A stretch of DNA of 28,287 nucleotides from SIG452 sp045540295 (lineage in GTDB: Bacteria > Bacillota > Clostridia > UMGS1840). The stretch lies in NCBI GenBank assembly GCA_045540295.1, contig JAZQGY010000026.1:1-28287 (forward strand), given 5' to 3'. The notes beneath the pieces are model-generated. The model searched no databases, was not told the DNA's origin, and saw only the letters and a program-made list of their open reading frames with translations. Made by a program: the position numbers and the translations under genes. Positions 21,007 through 28,287 of this stretch are shown here, one piece after another; positions within the stretch are counted from its first letter, which is position 1, and every line of letters starts with the position of its first letter.

Positions 21007-22071
21007 ATGAAGCAAAAGTTTTTTTGCCTTTTTGGGACTTGTTTGTTTGCCTTGGTTCTCTTGACTGGCTGTCAATCAATTGGCGAGAAAGGCGCAACAA
21101 TTTCTTCTATATATGGCGCAACTACTGTTTTTTCTTTTTTGCTGTTGCTGGGCTATTTTTTCAGCATTAAAAAGAAAAGTTTCTGGTTTATTGTACTGTT
21201 TGTTTCGGTATTCGTGGTAAATTCCGGTTATTTATGGCTGTCCGTATCAAAAACACTGGAGGAAGCTCTTTGGGCAAACCGTGTTTCTTACCTTGGTTCG
21301 GTATTTCTGCCTTTATCTATGATTATGACGGTAATGAAGGTCTCCAAACTGAACTATAAAAAGTGGGTGCCGTGTGTGTTGTTTGCAATTTCCGTAATTG
21401 TGTATCTGATTGCAGCAAGTCCCGGCATTCTTACCATTTACTATAAATCCGTTTCCTTAGAAACCATAAACGGCGTGTCCGTTTTAGTGAAAGATTACGG
21501 CAGTTGGCACTGTGTGTACCTGTTTTACCTGCTGGGATACTTTTTCTTAATGGGTGCAATCACATTACATGCAGTAACCAAAAAGAAAATCGAGTCCACT
21601 TCCCATGCAATCATTCTGATTGTGGCAGTTTTTGTAAATCTATGCGTATGGCTGTTGGAACAGTTGGTGAAAATTGATTTTGAAATTCTGTCTGTTTCCT
21701 ATATCAACAGCGAACTGTTCTTAATCGGTGTTTATCTGATGATTCAACAGCAGGAAACCATGATTGCAAATCTACAAGAAAAAATGTCGAAGCTTCCCGA
21801 GAAGCAGACGAACATTGCCACAAAAGATACTCCCGAATTTTCGGAACACTGCGCATATATCATCAATCAGTTACCGACGCTGACTACATCGGAACGCACA
21901 ATTTACAACTGTTATCTTGCCGGACTTTCCACTAAAGAAGTATTGGAAAAGTTACATATTGCGGAAAACACCTTGAAATTTCATAATAAAAATCTGTACG
22001 GGAAACTTGGTGTTTCCTCCCGAAAACAACTTTTGGAATATGCAAAAGCCATCGAACAGGCAAAAAATTAA
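21007..22071 (+). CDS. Membrane-embedded LuxR-family regulator (HK N-terminal 7TM-like)
   Basis: Product of 354 residues joining a polytopic membrane domain to a DNA-binding domain. Seen: an N-terminal signal-like segment with LTGC, about eight hydrophobic helices through residue 250 resembling histidine-kinase N-terminal 7TM sensors, and a short helical linker (about 255-285). A GerE/LuxR HTH follows (LTTSERTIYNCYLAGLSTKEVLEKLHIAENTLKFHNKNLYGKLGV). There is no kinase or receiver domain, so it would be a one-component regulator acting from the membrane. ATG follows AAAGGAG. The signal and targets are unknown. Confidence 0.85.
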   Translation: MKQKFFCLFGTCLFALVLLTGCQSIGEKGATISSIYGATTVFSFLLLLGYFFSIKKKSFWFIVLFVSVFVVNSGYLWLSVSKTLEEALWANRVSYLGSVFLPLSMIMTVMKVSKLNYKKWVPCVLFAISVIVYLIAASPGILTIYYKSVSLETINGVSVLVKDYGSWHCVYLFYLLGYFFLMGAITLHAVTKKKIESTSHAIILIVAVFVNLCVWLLEQLVKIDFEILSVSYINSELFLIGVYLMIQQQETMIANLQEKMSKLPEKQTNIATKDTPEFSEHCAYIINQLPTLTTSERTIYNCYLAGLSTKEVLEKLHIAENTLKFHNKNLYGKLGVSSRKQLLEYAKAIEQAKN

Positions 22072-22075
22072 ACAA

Positions 22076-22108
22076 AAAGCATCGGCTGATGATAGCCGAT
22101 GCTTTTTT
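22076..22108 (+). terminator. Terminator of the LuxR-type regulator gene
   Basis: Stem AAGCATCGGCT/AGCCGATGCTT with GATGAT loop and T6, a few nt past the stop. Confidence 0.9.
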
Positions 22109-22151
22109 CATAGCAAAAAATTGACAAAAAATTTTTTCGTCAGTAAAAAAC

Positions 22152-22180
22152 TTGCTTTTTAAAAAGAATGGTGCTATAAT
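22152..22180 (+). promoter_or_regulatory. Sigma-A promoter for the LtaS-like gene
   Basis: TTGCTT (22152-22157) and TATAAT (22175-22180) with a 17-bp spacer, about 50 bp before the start. Confidence 0.75.
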
Positions 22181-22231
22181 AACAATATTCTAAAAAATTA
22201 CAGAAAATTCGATAAAAAAGGAGGGATATTG

Positions 22232-24088
22232 ATGCAAAAACAAACACTTGTCAAATCTGATTTCAGCGTTCGCAACAACGGATTCCGATTTGCTTTTTTC
22301 TTAATAGCACCGCTGATTCTGTTGTGTTCGCTGGAAGTGATGCATTTATCCTTTCCTTACGCTGCAGAGGTGTTTTATAAGTCTGATTTTTATATTGCAA
22401 AAATGATGATTACCTACCTGTTTTTGTTCTGTTGGCAAGGATTTTTTTATGTATTGACACAAAACGCATTTGTGGCAAATCTTTTGAATACTGTCCTCAT
22501 GTTTATGATTGCATACGCCAGTGAAGTAATGGGACGTCTAAACGGAAGTCCTTTACTCCCATGTAACTTACTGTTAATGTCCAACGTGGGCGATATTACC
22601 TCCTTTGTGGAAATTCCGTTTTTCATATCCGTTATACCTGCAGTGATAACCCTTCTGCTTTCTTTAGGGATGCATTTTTATATTCTGCATTCGCATCCCG
22701 TTAAGAGACGGTGGTATCAGCGACTGATTCTTGGTGGAATTTTAATTGCGGCATTTGTATTTGTCAACAATGCCGTCTGCTATAACAAAAATTTCCGTCA
22801 TCAGGTGTTGTCCAAACTGGATATCCGTGTTTCCGCTTTTAATCCTATTGAAGACTACCAATCCAACGGTGCGGTGTTAACTTTCTTCCCCAGAATTGGA
22901 GACCTGGTGATACCGAAGCTGGATAATTATTCAGAAAATTCCATCGAAAAGCTCCGTCCCCACTATGAGCCGAAAATTCCGGCTCCCGGACAAGCCAAAG
23001 CAAATGTCATCATCATTCAGAATGAAGCCTGGTGGGATCCCTCTCTGATGCCGGAGGTTTCCTATACTCCTGAGTTACTCAGCGGAATTCATTCCCTCTC
23101 AGACAATACCGTAAGAGGTACTTTTCTCTCCCCTGTTTATGCCGGAGGAACCTGTATGCCGGAATTCGAAGTCATTACGGGGATTCCGACCTATCTGCTG
23201 CCCTCCGCAGCATATCCTTACTCCCAATACATTATGGAGTATACTCCATCCATTGTCTCCTCATATCAGGACCAGGGGTATCAGACAGTGGCCTTGCATC
23301 CTTACAAAACTAATTTTTACAACCGCTCCACCGCATATCCGTTGCTGGGCTTTGACGAGTTCAAAGGAATTGACGAATTTACCTGCCAGGATAAATCAGG
23401 AGCATATGTTGACGATATGGCCTGCGTGAAACAAATTATCGAAGAATTTGAAGGAAAAACTGCCGATTATATCTTTGAATTTGTGGTCACAATGGAAAAC
23501 CACGGCGCCTATAAAACCCCCCGTTACGACTCCTTTGATATTACCATGGAGGCTCCCACACTTTCCTCCGAAGACTACGATGACTTGCTCCGCTATTCCC
23601 AAGGTGTTTATAATGCAGACAAAGCCTATATGGCACTGGTAGACTATTTTTCCAAAGTGGACGAGCCGGTAATTTTAGTGATGTACGGTGACCACTTACC
23701 TCTGCTTGGTACCAACGGAAGCACCTACATGGATGCCGGTTTTGTGGAACAGACCAACACCTTTTCTTCAGGAAACTATCCACATCTTTATGAAACTCCT
23801 TATGTAATCTGGACCAACTATCCAATGCCAGATTTTCGACTCTCCGAAAAAATCAGCGGAAACACATTAGGCCTTAAGGTGTTTTTGCAAAGCGGTAACG
23901 AAGTTCCCTGGCATCTGACGGTATTAAACGAGTTTTCCAACCGTTATCCTGCCACTGTAAATACTGCAATTTACAATGCCGATATGGAGAAAACTGACAG
24001 TCTCTCCGCTGATGATGAACAACTGCTGGAAGATGTTGAATTAATCATCTACGATATTTTACACGGTCAACAATACTGCACCAAATAA
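22232..24088 (+). CDS. LtaS-like sulfatase-fold phosphoglycerol transferase
   Basis: Polytopic protein of 618 residues, with five membrane helices in the first 190 residues and a large extracellular alkaline-phosphatase/sulfatase fold. Seen: metal-site NVIIIQNEAWW (Glu), a nucleophile-region GGTCMPEFEVITG with the Thr expected in LtaS, LHPYKTNFYNR, and YGDHLPLLG for the second metal ligands. LtaS enzymes polymerise glycerol phosphate on a membrane lipid to make lipoteichoic acid. The same fold also serves other phosphoglycerol or phosphoethanolamine transfers, so the substrate is open. ATG 22232 follows AAGGAGGGAT; the TTG just before it is not needed. Confidence 0.85.
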   Translation: MQKQTLVKSDFSVRNNGFRFAFFLIAPLILLCSLEVMHLSFPYAAEVFYKSDFYIAKMMITYLFLFCWQGFFYVLTQNAFVANLLNTVLMFMIAYASEVMGRLNGSPLLPCNLLLMSNVGDITSFVEIPFFISVIPAVITLLLSLGMHFYILHSHPVKRRWYQRLILGGILIAAFVFVNNAVCYNKNFRHQVLSKLDIRVSAFNPIEDYQSNGAVLTFFPRIGDLVIPKLDNYSENSIEKLRPHYEPKIPAPGQAKANVIIIQNEAWWDPSLMPEVSYTPELLSGIHSLSDNTVRGTFLSPVYAGGTCMPEFEVITGIPTYLLPSAAYPYSQYIMEYTPSIVSSYQDQGYQTVALHPYKTNFYNRSTAYPLLGFDEFKGIDEFTCQDKSGAYVDDMACVKQIIEEFEGKTADYIFEFVVTMENHGAYKTPRYDSFDITMEAPTLSSEDYDDLLRYSQGVYNADKAYMALVDYFSKVDEPVILVMYGDHLPLLGTNGSTYMDAGFVEQTNTFSSGNYPHLYETPYVIWTNYPMPDFRLSEKISGNTLGLKVFLQSGNEVPWHLTVLNEFSNRYPATVNTAIYNADMEKTDSLSADDEQLLEDVELIIYDILHGQQYCTK

Positions 24089-24121
24089 AAAAAGGAACAG
24101 ATTTTATCTGTTCCTTTTTTT
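24087..24121. terminator. Bidirectional terminator between ltaS-like and rqcP
   Basis: Stem GGAACAGA/TCTGTTCC with A7 before and T7 after, between convergent genes. It can serve both units. Confidence 0.92.
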
Positions 24122-24131
24122 ATTTTTAAAA

Positions 24132-24377
24132 TTAGCCCTCCAGCTGACGGTACATCAAAGATGCATCGTCTTTTTTGACTACTTCTTTTACTTCAAGCAC
24201 TTCCACCGTTACACATCTTGCGCCAAACTGCAGGGATAAAATATCCCCCACTTTCACTTCGGAGGAAGGCTTTGCCACCTTACCGTTGATAGTAACTTTT
24301 CCGCCTTCGCAGGCTTCCTGGGCAACGGTACGGCGTTTAATAATTCGGGATACTTTTAAATATTTATCAATTCTCAT
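24132..24377 (-). CDS. rqcP: S4-domain RNA-binding protein RqcP
   Basis: S4-fold protein of 81 residues, of the YabO/RqcP type. In B. subtilis it works with RqcH in alanine tailing of stalled 50S peptides. Seen: MRIDKYLKVSRIIKRRTVAQEACEGG, a hallmark N terminus, and GKVAKPSSEVKVGD. Length is typical. Downstream of folD by 22 nt, at the end of the operon. Confidence 0.88.
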   Translation of the reverse strand: MRIDKYLKVSRIIKRRTVAQEACEGGKVTINGKVAKPSSEVKVGDILSLQFGARCVTVEVLEVKEVVKKDDASLMYRQLEG

Positions 24378-24399
24378 TCTTTTGATACCTTTTATCTTT

Positions 24400-25251
24400 T
24401 TAGTCTTTCAAACCGTTCTGGCAGATTGCCGCAGTGACGGTGTTTTTCATCAGCATGGCAATGGTCATGGGACCAACGCCGCCGGGTACAGGGGTAATGG
24501 CAGATGCAATTTTGGATACTTCCGCAAAATCCACATCACCGCACAGCGTTTTATCAGGCATCCGGTTGATGCCAACATCAATCACAACGGCACCTTCTTT
24601 TACCATATCTGCTGTCACAAAATTGGGCTTTCCGATGGCTGCCACCAAAATGTCTGCCCGTTTGGTTACTTCTTTTAAATTCTGGGTACGGGAATGGCAG
24701 ATTGTCACGGTCCCGTTCTGATGCAGAAGCAGCATTGCCTGGGGCTTACCCACAATGTTACTTCTTCCCAATACCACACATTCTTTACCGGTCACGTCAA
24801 TGCCGCTTTCTTTAATCAGCTCCATTACGCCCGCAGGAGTGCAAGGCAGAAAATCGTAGTTACCAATCATAATTTTTCCCACATTCTGAGGATGGAAAGC
24901 ATCCACGTCTTTTTCGGGGGAAATGGTATTGATAACGGTTTCTTCGTTAATATGCTTGGGCAAGGGCAACTGCACCAAAATGCCGTTGACAGAATCGTCC
25001 TCGTTTAATTTTTTTACCAAAGACAGCAGTTCTTCTTCGGTGGTGTCAGCAGGCAATGCAAACTCCTGAGAGTTGATGCCCAATGCTTCACAAGCCTTCT
25101 TTTTGGAATTTACATACACACGGGATGCGGGATCATCGCCCACGATGATTACGGTGAGCCCCACGCTGATTCCTTGTTTGTTCAGGTCTGCCACCTTTTC
25201 TTTCATTTCGTCCTTGATTCTTTGTGCTACCATTTTTCCGTCTAAAATCAT
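24400..25251 (-). CDS. folD: Bifunctional methylenetetrahydrofolate dehydrogenase/cyclohydrolase
   Basis: FolD (283 residues) interconverts 5,10-methylene- and 10-formyl-tetrahydrofolate with NADP. Seen: ILDGKMVAQ at the start, catalytic YVNSK (Tyr46, Lys50), VQLPLPKHINE, the Rossmann loop GRSNIVGKP, and PVPGGVGPMTIAMLM at the end. The start is well supported by the family N terminus. Unusually, its first 119 nt overlap the C-terminal end of the upstream radical SAM gene in another frame. Confidence 0.97.
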   Translation of the reverse strand: MILDGKMVAQRIKDEMKEKVADLNKQGISVGLTVIIVGDDPASRVYVNSKKKACEALGINSQEFALPADTTEEELLSLVKKLNEDDSVNGILVQLPLPKHINEETVINTISPEKDVDAFHPQNVGKIMIGNYDFLPCTPAGVMELIKESGIDVTGKECVVLGRSNIVGKPQAMLLLHQNGTVTICHSRTQNLKEVTKRADILVAAIGKPNFVTADMVKEGAVVIDVGINRMPDKTLCGDVDFAEVSKIASAITPVPGGVGPMTIAMLMKNTVTAAICQNGLKD

Positions 25252-27052
25252 GTTGCTTAGTCTCCTTCTCTGTATGTTTATGGTACGGTAATAGTTGTGG
25301 GATAAGATGCTCCATGCCGGCTTCCTTTAAAGCCTTTTTCACGGTTTCCCGGTTTTCCGGCTTGTAGGTCTGAAGCATAGCACGTTGCATGGTTTTTTCC
25401 TGATAAGATTTTGCCACATACACGCTTTTGCCCGTTCTGGGGTCCAGCTCAGTATAGTACATGGCGGTGGATAAGGTCCCCGGAGTGGGATAAAAATCCT
25501 GCACCTGCTCGGGTACCATTTTGTGTTTTTTTAAAAACAGGGCAAGCTCTACCGCATCCTGCACCCGACTGCCCGGATGGGAAGACATGAGATACGGAAC
25601 CAAATACTGTTCCTTTCCCACCTTTTTGGTGAGCTGATAGAACTTTTTCATAAACCCTTCAAACACTTCAATATTGGGTTTTCCCATATAACGAAGCACA
25701 TTATTGGAGGAATGCTCGGGCGCCACTTTTAACTGTCCCGAAACGTGATGCTCCACCAATTCACGAAAGAACGTGTCGTTTTTGTCTGCCATCAGATAGT
25801 CAAAACGAATACCGGAACGGACAAAAACTTTTTTGACCTTTGGTAAACTCCGTAATTTTCTTAATAACTCTAAATAGTCACGGTGGTCCGCCTTCAGATT
25901 TTTGCAAGGTGTGGGAAACAGGCATTGTTTATTCTTGCAGGCACCCACCTTTAACTGATTGTCACAGGCAGGAAACCGAAAGTTTGCAGTAGGTCCGCCC
26001 ACGTCGTGAATATATCCTTTAAAATCAGGGTCCGCCGTAATCTTTTTGGCTTCCTCAATAATAGATTTATGGCTTCTTGCGGTCACAATTCTGCCCTGAT
26101 GAAAGGCAAGAGAACAGAAGTTACATCCGCCAAAACAGCCTCGTTGTGAAATAATGGAAAATTTCACCTCGCTGATGGCAGGTACTCCCCCCTCCGCCTC
26201 ATACACGGGATGATAGGTTCTCATAAAGGGAAGCTTATAAACTTCGTCCAATTCCTCCTGGAGCAGTGGTCTGCAAGGAGGATTCTGCACCACATAGCGG
26301 TCAATATGATGTTGAATTAAAGTTTTTCCAATATAGGGATTTTGTTCTCCAAAGCTTTCTTTGGTAAATTTTGCATACTGCTTTTTATCTTCCCGAACTT
26401 CTTCAAAAGACGGTAAGGTGATGGCATTTTCCAAAGCATCCACCCTTTTGGTCTGATACACAATGCCGGGCAGTTTTTTTATTTCTTCGGGCGTTCCGTT
26501 TTTTAAATATTCTGCCACCTTACGGATGGTAAGTTCTCCCATCCCGAAAATCAAAAAGTCTGCTTTGGCATCCACCAAAATACTGCGGCGAACCTTGTCG
26601 CTCCAGTAATCGTAATGCGCCAAACGTCTGAGAGATGCTTCCAGTCCGCCAATCACCACGGGAATCTGCCCGTAAGCTTCCCGAATACGGTTGGTATAAA
26701 CAATCACCGCACGATCAGGACGTTTCCCAACCTTGCCGCCGGGAGAAAAAGCGTCGGTGCTTCTTGGTTTTTTGTTTACGGTATAGTGATTCACCATGGA
26801 ATCTAAATTACCGCTATTGACCAAAAAGCCTAACTTGGGCTTTCCAAAGCGCATAAAATCAGTTTTGGATTTATAATCAGGCTGAGCTAAAATTGCCAAC
26901 CGATACCCCGCATCTTCCAACACACGGGAAATAATGGCAGTGCCAAAAGAGGGATGATCCACATAGGCATCCCCTGTTACCAGGACGAAATCCACTTCGC
27001 CATGATATCGCTCATTCACTTCCTCCATTGTGATGGGTAAAAACTGATTCAT
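25133..27052 (-). CDS. YgiQ-family radical SAM protein
   Basis: UPF0313 protein of 639 residues. Its biochemical role is not established. Seen: an N-terminal cobalamin-binding-like region (FVLVTGDAYVDHPSFG), then the iron-sulfur motif CFGGCNFC (CxxxCxxC) in a SAM barrel with HQGR and SGIRFDYL, then a C-terminal DUF with VPEQVQDFYPTPGTLST. The last 40 residues are basic low complexity (KQHDFRRKNGSTKNQGR...), overlapping folD. Length is normal for the family. Starts 4 nt after the stop of the DUF4364 gene. Confidence 0.9.
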   Translation of the reverse strand: MNQFLPITMEEVNERYHGEVDFVLVTGDAYVDHPSFGTAIISRVLEDAGYRLAILAQPDYKSKTDFMRFGKPKLGFLVNSGNLDSMVNHYTVNKKPRSTDAFSPGGKVGKRPDRAVIVYTNRIREAYGQIPVVIGGLEASLRRLAHYDYWSDKVRRSILVDAKADFLIFGMGELTIRKVAEYLKNGTPEEIKKLPGIVYQTKRVDALENAITLPSFEEVREDKKQYAKFTKESFGEQNPYIGKTLIQHHIDRYVVQNPPCRPLLQEELDEVYKLPFMRTYHPVYEAEGGVPAISEVKFSIISQRGCFGGCNFCSLAFHQGRIVTARSHKSIIEEAKKITADPDFKGYIHDVGGPTANFRFPACDNQLKVGACKNKQCLFPTPCKNLKADHRDYLELLRKLRSLPKVKKVFVRSGIRFDYLMADKNDTFFRELVEHHVSGQLKVAPEHSSNNVLRYMGKPNIEVFEGFMKKFYQLTKKVGKEQYLVPYLMSSHPGSRVQDAVELALFLKKHKMVPEQVQDFYPTPGTLSTAMYYTELDPRTGKSVYVAKSYQEKTMQRAMLQTYKPENRETVKKALKEAGMEHLIPQLLPYHKHTEKETKQHDFRRKNGSTKNQGRNERKGGRPEQTRNQRGAHRNHRGR

Positions 27053-27055
27053 AGA

Positions 27056-27604
27056 TTATTCCTTCGGTTCACTAAACAATTTCATAATTTCTTGGTTTGT
27101 CTGCTGATAAATTTCTTCGATATGTTCCTGCAAGAATTGGCACACCCGAACGGCGTGTTCCCTTGTTGGAACCAACACATTTAAGGAAAACTGTTCCTGA
27201 TCGTTTTCCAAAATTTTAATGCCTGCCAAAAATTCGCCGCCTTCAGGGTTAAAATCGGCAATCACTGCCGTTTTGGGCGCATCGTTTTTCTTCTTTTCTA
27301 AAATGGCATCATCCAATTTTTTACGAATCAGCATGGGAATTTTAGACTGAAAATAGCCTGCGGTTTCCTTGCCTTCGTCGGTGAGCTCGTAATAGTGCTT
27401 TCCGCCGTCGGTAAACACGCGAAGATTTTCCATTTTGACCAGCTCATAAATATTGTATTGCAGATTAAAATAATCCACTTCCTGACCGTCCATAATGAAC
27501 TTGGTGAGTTGGGGGTTGGTGATGGAATCACCGTATTCCCGACAAACATATAAAATAATCAGCCGCAAAATGAAGTCATCCTGCAAAATTTTCTCAAACG
27601 GCAT
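27056..27604 (-). CDS. DUF4364 family protein
   Basis: Product of 182 residues with a DUF4364 layout. Seen: an N-terminal winged-helix-like domain (residues about 1-75, with ILYVCREYGDSITNPQLTKFIMD) and a C-terminal part of alternating strands and helices. DUF4364 proteins in Clostridia are thought to be transcription factors, but no target is known. I chose ATG 27604 with AAAGGAG 8 nt upstream; the longer frame starts at a GTG in the spacer. Between the CDF transporter and the YgiQ gene on the same strand. Confidence 0.85.
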   Translation of the reverse strand: MPFEKILQDDFILRLIILYVCREYGDSITNPQLTKFIMDGQEVDYFNLQYNIYELVKMENLRVFTDGGKHYYELTDEGKETAGYFQSKIPMLIRKKLDDAILEKKKNDAPKTAVIADFNPEGGEFLAGIKILENDQEQFSLNVLVPTREHAVRVCQFLQEHIEEIYQQTNQEIMKLFSEPKE

Positions 27605-27618
27605 AGCACACACTCCTT

Positions 27619-28287
27619 TTAGTAGGTTTTATCAAACTGGATAATGCAGTTGTTCTCTTTTCCCGCTTCCGATGCAATCATTTCTTCCAGTTTTTTCTCG
27701 GAATAAGGGAACTCGAAAGGAACCTCCACATCAAAAATCAAATTATTATGGGAGGCTAAAAACACCACCCGAAAATCGTGAATATGAAGATTAGGAGAAA
27801 TATCTGCCACAATGGCAGCCATTTTCTCTTTGAGTTGCATTACTTTTGGGTTATCGGTTTCCACGGGGTCCATATGGATGACCATCTGAATTCCGTGTTC
27901 CTTCATAAAGTGGACCTCCAACTGATCTACAATATCATGACTTGTCATAATGCTTTGGGAGGCAGGCACCTCCACATGCACCGATGCAAAAAGCTGACCT
28001 GCTCCGTATTCGTGCACCATTAAATCGTGAATTCCGATAATGGATTCGTGAAAGGATAGCACCTCCGCTTTGATTTCATTGACCAGTTCTTCTTTGGGAG
28101 CTTCCCCAAGCAGCGGACTCATAGTATTTTTAATTAATTCCCATCCGCTATAGAGAATCAAAAGGGACACGATGGCACCCACATAACCGTCCAACGGAAG
28201 ATGAAAAATTTTCCCCAAAATAAAGGATACCAAAACACCGCCGGTGGAAAAAGAATCGTTTAAACTATCCTTAGCGGTGGCTAAAAT
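27619..28287 (-). CDS. Cation diffusion facilitator (CDF) metal transporter, partial
   Basis: C-terminal 222 residues of a CDF-type divalent metal exporter (likely zinc, iron or manganese). The 5' end is beyond the window. Seen: a transmembrane segment with ATAKDSLNDSF, the aspartate site of CDF helix 5, then another helix (VGAIVSLLILYSGWEL), then a cytoplasmic dimerisation domain with GIHDLMVHEYGAG and HVEVP. That domain is followed by a further about 70-residue C-terminal region (DFRVVFLASHNN...), longer than a minimal CDF. Last gene before the window edge; metal specificity cannot be told. Confidence 0.85.
   Translation of the reverse strand: MLATAKDSLNDSFSTGGVLVSFILGKIFHLPLDGYVGAIVSLLILYSGWELIKNTMSPLLGEAPKEELVNEIKAEVLSFHESIIGIHDLMVHEYGAGQLFASVHVEVPASQSIMTSHDIVDQLEVHFMKEHGIQMVIHMDPVETDNPKVMQLKEKMAAIVADISPNLHIHDFRVVFLASHNNLIFDVEVPFEFPYSEKKLEEMIASEAGKENNCIIQFDKTY

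Overview
The window reads as a chromosomal housekeeping stretch from a low-GC, endospore-forming member of the Firmicutes (class Clostridia). The evidence is a complete spoIIAA-spoIIAB-sigF operon, AGGAGG-type ribosome binding sites, Clostridia-like gene neighbourhoods, sigma-A promoters with 16-17 bp spacers, and many intrinsic terminators. I cannot assign a genus from sequence alone. No phage, plasmid, CRISPR array or transposase gene was seen.

Layout. 1-300: no gene; two copies of a structured dispersed repeat and a terminator. 303-1496 (minus): a cyclophilin lipoprotein and a dUTPase. 1694-3217 (plus): the spoIIA operon with an exact Spo0A-box core upstream. 3218-3537: terminators and another repeat copy. 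3538-9023 (minus): leuS, rsfS, a nadD-yqeK fusion, yhbY, trmD and rimM. 9102-11578 (minus): khpA, rpsP, a nine-unit 24-bp hairpin array, ffh and ylxM. 11579-12046: a promoter inside an inverted repeat, a further repeat copy and the rplL terminator. 12047-15631 (minus): rplL, rplJ (with an L10-type leader and attenuator), rplA, rplK, nusG, secE and rpmG. 15940-16344 (minus): secG. 16591-16677 (plus): tRNA-Leu(GAG), followed by an unusual ~150-nt structured element ending in a second copy of the tRNA 3' end. 16974-20730 (minus): three lipoproteins and a zinc-ribbon DUF4428 protein. 21007-24088 (plus): a membrane-bound LuxR-type regulator and an LtaS-like sulfatase-fold enzyme. 24132-28287 (minus): rqcP, folD, a YgiQ-type radical SAM protein, a DUF4364 protein and a CDF metal transporter cut by the window edge.

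How the genes work together. Most of the window serves translation and protein export: aminoacylation (leuS), ribosome maturation and silencing (rimM, rsfS, yhbY), tRNA modification (trmD), ribosomal proteins (S16, L1, L7/L12, L10, L11, L33), transcription elongation (nusG), SRP targeting (ylxM-ffh) and translocation (secE, secG). The spoIIA operon is the forespore sigma-F switch. The 17-20 kb lipoproteins and the 21-24 kb regulator and LtaS-like gene look like a cell-envelope module of unknown detail.

The best candidates for undescribed biology are non-coding. One is a dispersed structured repeat with compensatory changes between copies (1-240, 3333-3473, 11779-11975). The second is the four-helix element after tRNA-Leu (16713-16876). 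The third is the 24-bp hairpin array between ffh and rpsP.
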